The notes beneath the pieces were generated by a model. The model searched no databases, was not told the origin of the DNA, and saw only the letters and a list, made by a program, of their open reading frames with translations. Positions 12,800-25,949 of a stretch of 64,000 nt of DNA are shown here, piece after piece. Positions within the stretch are counted from its first letter, which is position 1, and each line of letters opens with the position of its first letter. This DNA is from Spodoptera frugiperda (Eukaryota > Arthropoda > Insecta > Lepidoptera > Noctuidae). The translations under genes and the position numbers were made by a program. The DNA lies in assembly GCF_023101765.2 (NCBI RefSeq), contig NC_064215.1:4960001-5024000 (forward strand), given 5' to 3'.

Positions 12800-15700
12800 T
12801 GGAACCATCGTTGCACTCTCCACTTTGATATTTTGTGGTTTGGATGGGTAGTCCACCCAGGCCACCCTCACACTGCGAGTCGCACTCCAGCAGTTAGCGC
12901 GCTACAATTACAAAGTCGTCGCTACATTATTTATATTTTCCGATGAATTATGTAAAGTTCCTTTTTATTGTACGGCACGTTCCGCCTCTGGTATCGGCTA
13001 TTGATTTCTATTAATATTATTGGTAGGAACCAGATCTCACTACAGTCACAGATGTGATAAGCAGACTCGGAATGAGTGATATAAATGTATGCAAAATCAT
13101 ATTCTCAAACTAAAATCAAGAAGAAAATGGCCAATGGTTGATCCTATAACCATAAATTATTATTGGAATATTATTTAAAATCGTTGCTCGAAGAAATTAA
13201 CATGTTGAATAAAATAAAAAAGTGAATTATTTAGTTAGGCAAATTGGGTAGACCGGCTCGAAGGTCACATTATGACGGCGTGGAAACAATGAATGAGATT
13301 GGCTCGCAATACTTGTCTTGGCTGGCTGCTTATGGACGCTATAGTACCGAGCTACCGACCGGCGACTGACGACGCTGACGAGTTGGCGACCAGCGACCAG
13401 CGACCGCCACTCGCGAGGTTTACTTCGTTAATCATTCCGTTACGTCACTCGGCTCGGGGGTGTCATCACAATGCGCCCGCAGACTGTTCATGTGTAACTA
13501 CTGTGTGAAACCTCACGTCTTAATTTATTATCGTGTACATAGAGATTATATGAAAAGCGTGTTTGTTTGTCGACGCTGGGATTTACGTAGTGTCGTCACA
13601 GATACAACGATGACGCAATCCCAACTGTCATGTATTCCTTGTCGCGGCGGTGCGCCTGCGCACACTGCTATACGCATTAGTATTGCCGGGCCCGATGGCT
13701 CAGTTGTAATGATTTAATTACTGTAGCAACACAATAATTTTAAACAACTGTGTGACCACCGCAATAAATAATGAAGGGTGTGAATCTAAATCACGAAATA
13801 GACGAACGATTCAAATTAACTTGAGAAATGTATTTGACATAGATACATATACAAATACATACATATACAATATCTAAAGGCATGATGTCATCACGGTCTA
13901 AATGGATGCAAATGAATCGATTTAATTATGTATTATAATTAAATAATTAATGGAAACCATGACCACTCTAAATTATTTCGTGAGGTTTTATTTATTTATA
14001 AACATTCGGTTTTATATAGGGATTGGTTTGAATGAACTGAAAATTAAGAAAAAGCAATTAGACCGATTTAAAATTGATAGACAGAGTCAAACGTTGTCTT
14101 GTAATATTTGTTTTAGCTTAGGTATTATATTTCTCTTCCGATTCTACATATACTACATAATGTTGTACAAACGAAAATCGCTCTTATTGCTCTAATAATA
14201 GAGTTCATTTTCAATTTATATAAATACTGATAAAACTTCATCAGATTGAAAAGGTGATGAGTGTTGTTAATCAACCTTATTTTAATCATTTTCCATTGAT
14301 TTAGTTTTTAAAATTAATTATATTATGGCAACTTGACTATATCAGGCTTTCCCGATCTATCAATTATTTCAATCGATTTTCAGTCCTATTTCAGAAGAAA
14401 TAGTGTTCAAAATCAAATAAAGAAAGTCATTCAGGTGTCTTCTGGAAATCGTATATTGGTTTTAAAGGAATAGCATTATATTAGACGTAACATCACGCTT
14501 TTTATTCTGAAAGGATAGACAGTGGTATTGTTACAAAGCACTTTTCGCCAATCCTATAGAGGATGAAGCTATTACCGTGTGATGCCGGCAGAGTAGACTA
14601 CATTTATCTCCAACCCTACTCTTCTAGCGGGTACCATAAGAAACTCGCCAAATTAAATAAACATGGTAAATATCCCGTAATAAGTTCTAATAGTACCATA
14701 GGATCTGACCAAGGGAACCATATATTTGAAAGAGATTGATTGCATGGACAGCATCTGAATATTTTAACTTGTGATTTCCAAGTCACATACCAAATGTGGC
14801 ATAATCCAGATGAGCTGAGTATTTACTACACTAGCTGTAGATGATTCAGATACAATACCAGCGTAGTATTGAATTAATTTATCGTTAAACCATACATAGA
14901 CAACGATTCGATCAACCATCTGAGTTTCAGAGCAAAAGAAACACTGCTCTACATAGCATAGCTTAATGCTTATTGTCAATGTAAATTGAATCTTCACAGA
15001 TTGAGATTAAAAGTCAATTTCCTGTTTAGCCATAAGTACTTTAGTTTCTCAGTACTGATCAGTGGCAGAAGGTATGTCTAGGAATCGGCTATCATCGATG
15101 ACGTCACAAGATACATTGTTCGTCGTTCATAACCTCGGCTAGGCCGTTGATCTACATCTAATACGTATCTAGACGGCCAGTACGCTGGAGTAGAAATAGA
15201 TATGTAGAACGCTGACGCTGCGTACCAATGACTAAAACGTTTTTATGTACTTATGAGTCAATGGTATATAGATGTTGTATCGTCGATTAGCTTTGGGTTT
15301 GTAGTCATAATAAACTTTCAGTGGTTTATTTCATGGTACAGAGTTTAGTAAGATGTCAAGTAAAGCTTTGTAATGTTTGTTTATCCATTTACAGCCAAAA
15401 CAAAGGTAAGAACTCCAGAAAACAGGCACTAGATACGCGACTGTTAATTTTAATAATCTTAATATGGAAAACTTTGGTTTATTTCCTGAAAGCTAAATGT
15501 TGACAAGCAATTCATGTTTTTATTTCAATCAAACAATCACTAAAAAGTGCTGCTGAATTTCAAGACCTACTAGCCGTTAAGATGGTGGAAAATAAAATTT
15601 CTTTTTCAGGAGGAAAATGGACCACACTTTATCTATTGGTAGTAATGAGACTTGGAATGAATTGGTAGTAGTTCAGAGTATGTTTTAATAATGTGTATTC

Positions 15701-16800
15701 TAACGTTTGAACTTAGTAACAACTTGTAAGTTGTCTAATTCATACTTGAAGCCAAAGTATGTACCTCTGTAAAAACGGTGGGGTTCGTGTGTGTGACGCA
15801 CTCGCTGCGTATGTCTGCGCAATAACGTTAGACCATTGCTTATTTTATATTTACCACATAACTAACCTTACATCACACGTTTCTGAAATGTTTAAACGCG
15901 ATGATTCCCTTTAATTGCGTCATTGGGCCACAAAAATGTGGTAAAGTAGACCTTATGTGCTCGCAACGTGACATTTATCATGCTTTTAGATTATATAAAT
16001 TTTGTGAGAGGTTCGATATAATTAGTGATGGGCAGTCTCGAAAATTGTCGTATCACGATAAGACATTGGAGTCACAATTCGTACATGCCGTGTAAACATT
16101 CCTCCAGTCATGATTGGAAGAGGATCTGGTCGCAAATTGATGGAGCCTCGTGTCTGACTTCGGTACCTACCTACAGGCGATCTGTTGCGTATCTCATTAT
16201 CACCTCTGATAGTTTTTAGCGCGGAGGCCCCGACCGAGCATTCAGTCGATTTTGACGTCACATCGTATGTACCTACATTTACATTATGTCTGTGAATTTC
16301 ATCACGATGCTGTCTAGAAACTGCTGTCGAATTCAAAAAGTAGGTTTTACTTGTAGACTCATGCAGAACGTTTTTTAGTACCGGCTCCAGATCACTTTAT
16401 CACAATTCATTGTCTATTATTATTATTTATTTTTTAATTATTTGTTTATTGATACAGAAAATGAGAAGGTTTTCGTTAATAACGACATTTCAGGGCTTTA
16501 AATATTAATAAATTAACTTAATCACGTCGTGAAACTCAATACAGCGGATTAATGATGTTCGATGCGGTATAAAACCCATCAAAATCGAGAGGGTAGAATG
16601 GTCGTAAACTATCAAAGAGTAGGTAGTTTTCCTATTGGCGAGAACGACTCAAATATGCAAAGTTGAAGGCTAACATATACGCCCGAAGTTATAATTAGTA
16701 ATGAAGTATGCAAAGAGAACCAAATCGGCTCGTAAATATTCAACTGAACATCGGTCTTCAATAAAACGGTTTGACGTATAAACTAATAACATCACGACTA
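12800..16800. other. Mostly AT-rich gap, nothing recognised
   Basis: A moderately GC-rich segment at 13290-13690 has two overlapping plus-strand frames (71 and 85 codons) that match nothing known. The rest is AT-rich, with short runs of ACATA words near 13840-13870. No RNA gene or repeat family was recognised. Confidence 0.5.
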
Positions 16801-16803
16801 TTT

Positions 16804-16935
16804 TTCCCCGAAGAAGTAGGCAGAAGTGTAAATAGTACACCCACTAACACCGATTATGTCGTAAGTCCCACGTATGAACGTGGGGTGCATGGAGGCGAGC
16901 TTATTGCGATATTCTGGGCATAAATCCAGATTTCG
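16804..16935 (+). mobile_element. Decayed dispersed repeat (GAAGAAGTAGGCAGAAGTG type)
   Basis: CCCCGAAGAAGTAGGCAGAA, TAGTACACCCACTAACACCG, GTAAGTCCCACGTATGAACG and TGGAGGCGAGCTTATTGCGA, then TATTCTGGGCATAAATCCAG, follow in order a repeat I know from noctuid genomes. A related downstream block appears at 23.6-23.7 kb. No coding capacity. Confidence 0.55.
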
Positions 16936-17678
16936 TTTTTACTGTCGTAGATTTTGCTGTCGAAAGACGTCATAACTTAATAATACTTTCCAATCACATT
17001 CATTTTCTTGGCTGGATATTAAATAATTGATTCTACCGATCCCATTATAACTCATTACATACTACATTTTCGTTTAACAATAACGGTTATGACATATCGA
17101 TGGGTGCCTAAGACGATTTCGCAGGTTCTGTATTATCAGAGATACTAAGGACAGGAAATAATGCCAAATTTCGAAAATGTATGCCTTTAAAGAACTAAAC
17201 TATAAAAAACTGCGCCTCATGCTCTAACTCCACGTGGTGTGGAAATTAATTTTCCTCCTAAATGTTTATTGAAATGAACTTTGTGGTACCTTGGCGCCAA
17301 AACTACTTATTTTAGAAAAAAGCTGTCGAAATATAAATTGTAGAAAATTATGCCTAGTTTAATTTTGTAGTCAACGTTTTTCTCGTAAAATGCACAATTG
17401 AACAGATATTTTTAAATTAGCGTTTTTGGCGGCCTTTTTTCCAAGATGGTGGCGCGAGCGGTTCACGTACGAGGAAAGAACACATCAAAATCTACAAAAT
17501 TGCCAATTTTCAACACTCTTGGAAAACAATCCAGGCAACCCCCACATGTCCGCCTTAATGATCGAACTAAGCCTAAAACTAGGAGCAATTATCTGAAGTT
17601 TTGACAACTAACGATGGAAGACTACTTTGATTATTTGCCTTTATATTTTTCTTACGATTAGTAAGACCTATAACGTGT

Positions 17679-17815
17679 TTTTTTTAAGGGGGAAAATCAT
17701 TCAATAATTTCTCGCGCCTTGGGCGCGGTGAAAGGGAATAAAAACCACCCATCTCTGCTTCTGCTTTTCGAGCCATAGCTACGGTAAACCCATTGAACCC
17801 CATTTGTGGTAGTCT
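17679..17815 (+). mobile_element. SINE-like repeat, copy 2 (internal deletion)
   Basis: Same block order as copy 1: TTTTTAAGGGGGAAAATCAT, CTTGGGCGCGGTGAAAGGG, AAAAACCACCC, CGAGCCATAGC and CGGTAAACCCAT. The block between AAAGGG and AAAAACCACCC, which reads GTGTCAGACTCTTACTGACT in other copies, is missing, so this is an older, deleted copy. Confidence 0.7.
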
Positions 17816-19227
17816 GATGGCTACCTATAACATGTTGGAGTACGCAGTTTAAATGGTTCAGAATTACTAGAGAGCACTGCTGTCCGGTCTCTGTCCGAAG
17901 AATATGGCCAATCAAAATCAAACACCATTTACAACTTAAGCCCAATAAATGTCGCTTAAACATTTTCCTCGTTCTATGCTCGCCAAGGTATTCCATATAA
18001 CGTGTTGCTGCCACTCATGCGCATGTACGGACACCTCCGCCCTTCAGGGAGGCAAAGCGTGACGGTTACAAGGAGTCGGTTACAAAGGGCTCTAATATAT
18101 GGCGACACCGACATGAGATCCTAATATAGATTAATTGTTTAACTGACTAGAACAAACATTTCATTAAGGATGTGTTTATCAGAGCTTGCTACTACGCCAC
18201 TGCTACGCTTTACATTTAAATTCCTTCTAACTTTGTAATTTAAACGAAAAGCCATATCTATGTTCATGTACACGCTTAAAGCATGTATTTTATTATCCTA
18301 AGAAAAAGTAAGATGGATTTTTTATACGGCCCAAAATATGTGAAAAGCCTCCAAAGCGTCTCTGTGCAAAAAAGCTATTAAAACAAAAGACATCAACGCA
18401 TTTTTCGCGTAGCAAATGTTTTCCAGGTTGTTCTAAAAACATAGATTTTTATTTATTTCGTTCATAGTTTTAGTTTTTTTAGATAAGGATTTAGAATAAA
18501 CAATTAATTATATTATTAATCAAAATCAATTAAAATAGTAATCGATCGATATTGAGAAAATGAACGATTCAGATTTGAGATACATAATTAAGTGTAGGTA
18601 ATGCTGGTTATGCTTAATTAGGGCAATAAATTAATTGCGATTCTAAATGAAATTTATTATATAGCGACCAAGAATTTATCGTCGACCGTTATTACCCCCT
18701 TGCAGCACAACATTTTTGCCAATTAATCGAAGAGTTTTTTAAATGGGAGCTAGTTAATTTAAAGTGAAGTTTTTTTCAAATACATAATTTGATTGATTTT
18801 GGATACTTATTTTTTAATAGGGGAATTTACTTAAATACGCTTTTTACTATGGAAATGTAAGAACTAATTGACCAACCAGCAAACAGTAACTGTTTGTGAG
18901 ATTGATGCATTCGAATTAAATTGATGAAGTCTGACCAATACTAGAATTTCTTACTACAGAGAAGTAAAAATTGTAACCAGATCAAGTATAGATACAATAT
19001 ATAAGTATCTATCGTTAGCGTTGATTAGTTTCTTCCATAGCTCGTAATAAATTCTACAAAGAACAATGTGATTTTGAGCTATGAGTGAACGATGTATGGC
19101 CTCTACCTCGTTTGATTTCAGTAAAACCTATTTCAGTCGAAATTAAAAATAATGGTGTAAAATCAATGGTATCCTTTCAATGAGTCAAACATTTTAACCA
19201 GGTAAATAAGGTTTATATGTAAACATT

Positions 19228-19378
19228 TCTTTTGAGGGGGAAAATTATCCAATGAGTTCTTTCGTCTTGGGCGCGGCAAGAGTGAGTATCAGAATCTTGC
19301 TGACTAAAAACCACCCCGTCCCTACTATTGCCATTTGACTGGGGCTCCGGTAACCTGCTGGGCAGTCTGCAGCTCCGA
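19228..19378 (+). mobile_element. SINE-like repeat, copy 3
   Basis: Starts TTTTGAGGGGGAAAATTATC, passes CTTGGGCGCGGCAAGAGTG and CTGACTAAAAACCACCCCGT, and ends GCAGTCTGCAGCTCCGAG. It is nearly full length against the other copies. Confidence 0.75.
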
Positions 19379-20429
19379 GTCGATATATAAATTCTTATGT
19401 GTTTTAATGTAATTTGTCTACGGGGGCTGATACTTGGTTACAGTTGATGAATGACTTGTCGTTTAGATGATTTGTCCCTACGATATTTTGTTTGAGTTTT
19501 CCCAGTCTTGACTATTACTATTATTAGAGTAAGTTTTCCCGATTAAGAATTTCTATTTAGATACTTGTTTGGCGCGGTATAGACAGTACGGATGTACTAA
19601 TATTGTATTGAAAAATGATCATCAACCCGAGGACCTTTGAGAATTGTTGTTCGTGAAGCTCTAATGACATTCGCTCCATGTAAAACAGATACAAGCATAG
19701 CAACGTTTAATATTTATTGAAGATCTAAAGGAAATTGTTAAATATTAGGTTCTTTCTAATTATGGAGAACTGGCAATTTAAGTGATAATTGTAAGAAGAG
19801 ATTCAAAATTGGTTATCTACGTCTTTGGTTAGGTTAATAGGGTTAGGTAATGAGCTAGAGAGAAGCATTTGGGCATATCGATTATCGAAATACTTTGTCC
19901 ATCTTTTTATGTAAGTTCATTGAGTTAGTGTACAAGTACATGTCGTTAGTTGGTTAGGACAATCGGTTTCAAATTGCGCTGCAATGTATGTCTGCGCTGC
20001 ACTATGACGTGCGTGTTATTTAAATGTAGGTAACGATTGTGCGTACAATGTAACATTGATTAATTATAATTGAGGTATTGAAATGTGAGTAGAAGGCAGA
20101 ACTAATTTGAGTCGTCCGTGCCAAATGGTTCACAGATAAACATTGTAGCGACGTGTCTTCTTATTTACATAGTGAAGAGATGGTATCTGCAGTGCAGTAT
20201 CTATCTTGTGATTCCTATCTTCGGAGTTTCCCACGATGATTGCCTATCACACGTACCGACTCCTACGTTAACGCATTGAAAAATAATCTTAACACTACAA
20301 AGTAAACAAGCGTCGTGCAACATCACTGTTTATGTTCTCATTTCTCAGTGTGACGCACAACGTGCATTTGTAACAACAGATAACGCTTAATGCACCATGT
20401 AAACGAAATAATCCACGTTGTAACGCAAA

Positions 20430-21885
20430 TATGGCGGGGCAGGCAGGTGTGCGCCGGCGCAGCCCCTCAGCTACCCTGCCTGCTTCGGCGACCACTTCCG
20501 ACGACTGCAACGCGAATTGCGACTCACGCTTACCACAACCAGACGGCGCGATACACGACCTTCTCCCCAACACACAGAGTCCAATATCCTGTCTCACGAC
20601 ACACCGCGTGAATTCATTACGTTAACGGTTTTTGATTTAATTTAAATGATGCAACTAATGTTCGATTAATCTCAAAATAAACTTTGTTGCTATACGAGTC
20701 CTGGGGAAGTACACTTGATACTGAACACAAAATATAAGTGAAGACGTCAACTAATGGGACGTGGAGCGACGCGACGCAGTATGTAAACAAACAAACAAGT
20801 CACGCATCGAATCGAGCGCATTGTGAAATGCACACACGGGACATGTAACACATGCATAACTTACGTGTTTATGCGCAGGCGACGATACGTAAACAAAGCT
20901 GTAATAGTCCATCGATCGGTGAGTGCAGGGAACCTAGTGATCGATGGCGGCGCTGTGTCGGCGCAGCTCGGGTGCTCAGTGGTGATCCGTTTGCGCACTA
21001 CATAAGGGCGAGTTTCGTTTGTATGGTTATTGTTTGAAGTTGGTCGGAATTTAAACGGGTGTAGAACGCGTGCGCGGTGCATAGGCCCGCGGTGCAGCGT
21101 GCAGCGTGCGCGGGGCGCGGGCGCGCGTCGCTGACTGCACGCGGGGCACCCCGCGCCGCCGCGCCCTCTGACCGCCACCACCATGCATTGTCAACAAATG
21201 AATGGAAATCATTTTGATGGGCTTCTTCACGTTACATCGCCCATACATGTTCCCGTAACAACTCTCACTATACACTCGATGTTGTATATCAATTTGAATT
21301 GATCTAGTTTGAGACAATAGAAAATGGATTGCATTATAATTTATACGATACTAGGGTTACAAGTTATCGATATGAAATATTTGTATAATGTACGTAGGTA
21401 ATTAAGAAAGTAAAATATTTGTGTAAAAAGTATACATATTTTGTATTTGTTGTATGTCTATATCCGCTACGAGTTTGGAAATCACGAAAAATGGTTAATT
21501 CGTTTTATTAATACCAATTTAGGGCAGCATTATATCTAATTGAGCATGGGAGACGTATGCGTGCATTGATGTTAGTTATTGCAGTGCGCAGTGCGATGCG
21601 GGCGTGAGTGTGATCCTCCAAAACAAATGAGTGAGCGCGCGTGCCTGCTCCGCCGCCACATGTAGGCATGCCTCGGATTCCATTCAGAGGGTTTTATCGG
21701 TGGCGGCGGAGAGAGGAGCTGCGTACGCGCAAGTATTCGGGTGTTTGGGTGCGCGCGCAGGGGTCGACGACCGCGTAGCGCCGCGCGCCCTTTGAGCGAT
21801 TTTTCTAATGCGTAGCCGCCGACGCGACGTCGCATACGCAGCCGCTGCGCCCGCGCCGCCTGAAGCTGCGGCGCGGGTAGCGACT
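20430..21885. promoter_or_regulatory. Group of GC-dense patches, possible regulatory region
   Basis: Patches at 20430-20560, 21055-21185 and 21590-21880 are CpG-dense with many GCGC and CGCC words, separated by AT-rich DNA. Several overlapping frames on both strands are compositional. There is no recognisable protein, TATA box or splice series. They may be CpG-dense enhancers or promoters of an unannotated RNA. Confidence 0.3.
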
Positions 21886-22020
21886 TCAGTTATCGCTCTC
21901 GGGGCGATAAACGTGATAAAGTTCGGTTGAAAGCTATTCGTTAAGTTATATTCCTTTTAAGCTTTTTTCGGAATTCTGTTTATGTTTGTCGTTGATGCTA
22001 GTAAAAGTAGTTTTCTTTTT

Positions 22021-23300
22021 AGTACCGGTAAACTATGGCAACTTTACCGGACCCTTGGCAACTTTACCATACTATAGGTATTCAGTATAAACTCATTTAT
22101 CTAAAAATCTACCCACTAGAATTCTGTTTCGTAATAGTAGTATTTTTTAGACATTAAAAGGAAATATTTACTATATTTTGCGTAGACGCAAGCCTGCTAT
22201 TATGCCAGTAATGGCCGTCACAATGTATGCGTGAAAATGAGCTAAAAGTTAGTTGTTCCTAAATTGTGCTCACAGAGCCTTAATTATATGTCACAGGTGA
22301 GTGAAATTTTGATCTTGAATGTATAATATAGTTGGGATTACTGTTGTAATGTCAGCAATTGCTTTTTCTTTAATTTATTGATAAATAATCGCTTCGGTAA
22401 TGTTGACACAGGTTAGGTAAAGTTGCCACGGCCTGCTTTGTGGCAACTTTACCTACAGTTAGGGTTGGCAATAAATGTTTTTTTCTTGTTTGTGTGTATG
22501 TAACCATTTTCGAATACCTAAATTTCCCAGCATAATAGTGAATATCATGGATGATAAGTTATAATGTATTTAATAATACCTTTTGTTTTAGAGCCAAAAT
22601 GGCTCACATGAAACAAAACCGCAGATAACTCGGAGTTAGACAATATAAAAAGTATACGAAAGTAATGTTAAAATTAGCTATGGAGATAGTGAAGTCAAAA
22701 AATTAAAAAGTCAAAAGATTAAACATTATTTTGTAGCCTTTTTTTACAATTTTAAACATAAATACTTAAAATTTTAGAACTTAATTTAGTTTAAAAGGGA
22801 ACAATATTTATGTCAGATATGTATGCTTTTTTTTACTTTAGGTTTAAGGTTTATAATTTTTTTTTAAATATACATGTCATAAAAATAATTCTCATTTTTT
22901 GACAACCCCGAGCGTAACAAATTATTTGTATGTAAATTACGATGAAACCCGTGGCAACTTTCCCGACTGTCTGTGTAGCCGTTATCTTTATAGATTTCCT
23001 CATATTGTTTGCATTATAATACGAAGAGGTCCTAGATGAAGCCCTCTGTACCTCAACAACTCTTTAATATGCAATACACGATGAATACAGCGCGTAGGTA
23101 AAGTTGCCAAAAATTTGGTATCTTTACCCATGTTGTTTTTCTTTACTACGGCTAAAGTAAGCGTTTGTATATAATGACGATTACGGTAAAGTGAGCCAGA
23201 TAGACTACAATTCTAAATATATAGTTTTGGTTTCTATGCGTCTTATGGTTAAAAATATATTTCGATTTTTGTTCCAAAATATGGTAAAGTTGCCATGTTT
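22021..23300. repeat. Cluster of a 12-bp motif GGTAAAGTTGCC in both orientations
   Basis: Exact or near-exact copies lie at 22037-22048 (+, as GGCAACTTTACC), 22057-22068 (+), 22416-22428 (-), 22441-22453 (+), 22952-22963 (+, variant ending TCCC), 23097-23110 (-), 23185-23198 (-, variant) and 23283-23295 (-). Two face each other across a 12-base gap (22416-22453). CCGGTAAA ... TTTACCGG flanks the first, and GGTAAAG ... CTTTACC brackets 23097-23128. The sequence between is AT-rich and unrelated. Chance cannot explain this density. It could be a decayed DNA transposon with subterminal binding repeats, or a site cluster for a DNA-binding protein. Confidence 0.7.
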
Positions 23301-23504
23301 TACGGTATGTTATTATTTTTACTGCTTCTAGGAATGATATCAAAATTAGAGGGGGCGGCGGGTAGGTTTATTATATTATGTAGATAGTTACTTATTACTT
23401 AGCACATGTGTAATGTAACAAGTAAGTACATATTGTTATAACAGTTGCTATGCTATGGTAAGGACGGTTGCCTTCAACATGCACCTCTTTTAATTTTCTG
23501 AAAA

Positions 23505-23765
23505 GAAGGCAGAAGAGGTACATTTCTAACACCCCCTGTTTACCAGTTATGTAATGTAATGTTCCTGTTCAGCAGTGTGTGAGACTGTTGCCACTCAAAG
23601 GACACTGTTCCTTGCTCGGTGCTGTAATCCATCTATCTACCTGAAAGTTTTGTCTGACCTGGGAATCGCATCCCAGACCCCTCTACTCAGCAGTCACGTT
23701 TACAGCCAACCAGTTAAGTCACTGCCAATCCATCAGTGCCGATCCATGAATCGAATCCCGATCAC
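23505..23765 (+). mobile_element. Decayed dispersed repeat, tRNA-like tail
   Basis: AAGGCAGAAGAGGTACATTT at the start and TGACCTGGGAATCGCATCCC, AGACCCCTCTACTCAGCAGT and ACAGCCAACCAGTTAAGTCA further on match the order of the same repeat superfamily as the 16.8 kb copy (usual form: CGACCTGGGAATCGAACCCG). The resemblance to a tRNA TPsiC arm comes from this repeat, not from a working tRNA gene. Confidence 0.5.
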
Positions 23766-24084
23766 CACAACAGTTATTAATCATTAGTTAAAATTAACGC
23801 CACATGAGAACCGACTGTTATATTGTTTCCTGTTATAGATTACTTGATTCTTGGAACTCTGATAAAATATACAATGAAACAGTATAGTTTAAGCTGTACA
23901 TATGTATATTGTGTGGTGACTTAACGCACAAACTATTTGGAACCAATTTATAACAAAAACGTCAGTTTTCCACGAAGGACTCAAGGAAGTTTTATGATAT
24001 TGTTAACGAATGTCAGCCATGTTTCGCTCGACCGGATTGATACCACGGCCACACAGAAAACCGAACAATTGTGTGTTTCTTTGT

Positions 24085-24233
24085 GTAAACGAGGTTACCG
24101 GAGGCTTAATTACCCCCTTTTCTCAATCTTCCCAATCCTCGATTACAAAGGGTACCCTTTAATTCCTAACACTCAAAAGGTCGGCGGCGATTGCTTACCA
24201 TCAGGTGATCCGTCTGACCGGCTTTTAACATAA
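24085..24233 (+). mobile_element. LINE/SINE 3' tail (GCGGCGATTGCTTACC type)
   Basis: Carries TTCCCAATCCTCGATTACAA, CCCTTTAATTCCTAACACTC and AAAAGGTCGGCGGCGATTGC, then TTACCATCAGGTGATCCGTC and TGACCGGCTTTTAACATAAA. This last block is one of the commonest repeat tails in Lepidoptera. The A-rich end at 24232-24240 fits a retroposed copy on the plus strand. Confidence 0.7.
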
Positions 24234-24639
24234 AAAAATATGATGACGGGACTCTTGCCTATGCTTCTGGCGAATGTTGTAGCAGCACTTTGAGATAAAA
24301 ATGGGATTTGAAACTGCAATCTCCAACATGTTTGTCTTCATAGAATGTATGGAAAACTCTCTTATGCATGTATGTAACTATGTATGTATGCAAGGAGGCC
24401 TATAGTTCAGAAGCGGACTACTACGGGCAACTTTTTCAACGTATGGTAATTTGAGTCACCTTGTTTTCTAAGTAAAAGTATGAGAAGGACCCACCCTTGC
24501 ACATGTCTAAAAATAAAAATACATTGATAATTCCCACAGTTTCTTGTTCCTGATCATTTCATTGAGCACTATTTAAGATCAGTTTCTATTATATTAGTTT
24601 CAGTTCTTACAATTTCTGTATTTTTTTTTCAGTAGTTTC

Positions 24640-24890
24640 CTAGCATGAGATTCGATCATAATAACCTCATGCCTGTCTCCCATGGGGGTACGCAGAGACA
24701 ATGGAACGCCAATTGCTACGAATCTTACCTCTTTCGCTTCATCAACAGTCATCAGTCTTTACATGCATGTTCTTTGGTTAAGGGTACTTTTAATTTTGGC
24801 TTTTTTAATATGTCGCCAATCTGGTCGCTACATGTCCGTCTAGGGCGCCATCTACCGACAGCCCCATTCATATCCGATACGATCATATAA
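24640..24890 (+). mobile_element. Dispersed repeat fragment (CCATGGGGGTACGCAGAGA type)
   Basis: ATGAGATTCGATCATAATAA, CCTGTCTCCCATGGGGGTAC and GCAGAGACAATGGAACGCCA, then CTACGAATCTTACCTCTTTC and GGGCGCCATCTACCGACAGC, resemble a LINE 3' region that I remember in noctuids. Assignment to a family is uncertain. Confidence 0.45.
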
Positions 24891-25217
24891 ACATAAATAA
24901 TACCTACTAGAATAAGGATACTTATAACTTTTAATATCTTAAGTCTGGAAAATACATTGTCTTTGATATTAAGCATCCTTCCTTCCTGTAAATGTATTTA
25001 CACTATAAAAATAAAAGTATTGTACTTGTAGGAGCCTTCAGGAAATAAATAATACACGATGGTATGATTTGTTTCAAAGATTATATTGAATTACATAGAT
25101 AGACAAATGCTACGTATGTTTTACAAGATCAAAGCACCGTTAAAAACTGAATTATTCCTGCCTTAGGAATTGGAATGAGTAGGTACATAATATGAATATG
25201 TAACAGAAGTGTTTTAT

Positions 25218-25405
25218 TATAAACTAACTTCTGCCAGCGGCTTCCCTTGCATTCCAGTGGTGGGATAAAAAGTATCCTATCACCCGAATCAGCTCATACC
25301 CTGTCTGTATACCAAATTTCATTAAAATCCATTCAGTAGTTTCAGTGTGATTGACGGACAAACATCCAAACAAACAAACTTCCAGATTTTTTATATTAGT
25401 GTGAT
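25218..25405 (+). mobile_element. LINE/SINE 3'-tail repeat (RTE-like), copy 1
   Basis: Runs from CTAACTTCTGCCAGCGGCTT through CAAATTTCATTAAAATCCAT, CAGTAGTTTCAGTGTGATTG and ACGGACAAACATCCAAACAA to TTTTATATTAGTGTGAT. This order of words is very common in lepidopteran genomes as the tail of RTE-type elements. That recognition is from memory. Confidence 0.7.
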
Positions 25406-25949
25406 ATCTACTTACATAGATATAAAATTTAACCTATTGCTTTTTCATACATTTTTCTTAACTGAAAATGAAACTGATCGTTTTAGCTCATTAAAGCTTC
25501 CAAAATGTCAATGAGTGTCACAGAGATTTCATCAATTCATCTAAATTTTGTATCACTTATCCACTAAAAACGAGCACAATCAAAATATCTTAAATATTTG
25601 CAGTACTAAGGCATCAGAACGTTAAAGGAGGATCTTAAAATTCGGTTTAATTAGGCGCTGGTATCGAAAGGCGTTTACGTAACTGCTGTAATGACGGGCA
25701 AATTCCTTTCTGCATTCCTTTTGTCTAAAGTTCTTCAGAGAAAGGCGAATCTTGGTGTTGTGTATGTAGGTGCCTGCGAAATGTTACTTACCTAATTTTA
25801 GTTGTGTGGTGTTTCGCAGCATCATTCTGTTAGATAAGACGATCTCGGGTGCAATCAATGGTTTAGGAAGGTGATCTTTTGATACTTCTTACAGTGGTAT
25901 AGGTACTATAGTATATTGTTGTCCTCCATTGTAAAATAATGCATATTTA

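Larger units (their letters stand above)
16940..20420. other. AT-rich gap holding two SINE copies
   Basis: Outside the SINE-like copies at 17.7 and 19.2 kb I see no gene. The segment 18480-18680 is crowded with ATTA/TAAT and ATCGAT words (CAATTAATTATATTATTAAT, AATCGATCGAT, CTTAATTAGGGCAATAAATT), like an enhancer bound by homeodomain proteins; this is inference only. Confidence 0.45.

Noticed and set aside
15395..15410. 11-base microexon between TTTACAG and GTAAGAA
   Set aside because: Good sites on both sides, but too short to judge and with no neighbouring exons.
23640..23765. tRNA-like GAATCGAATCCC and GGGAATCGCATCCC words
   Set aside because: No acceptor stem, anticodon arm or A box at the right distance; these belong to a tRNA-derived dispersed repeat.
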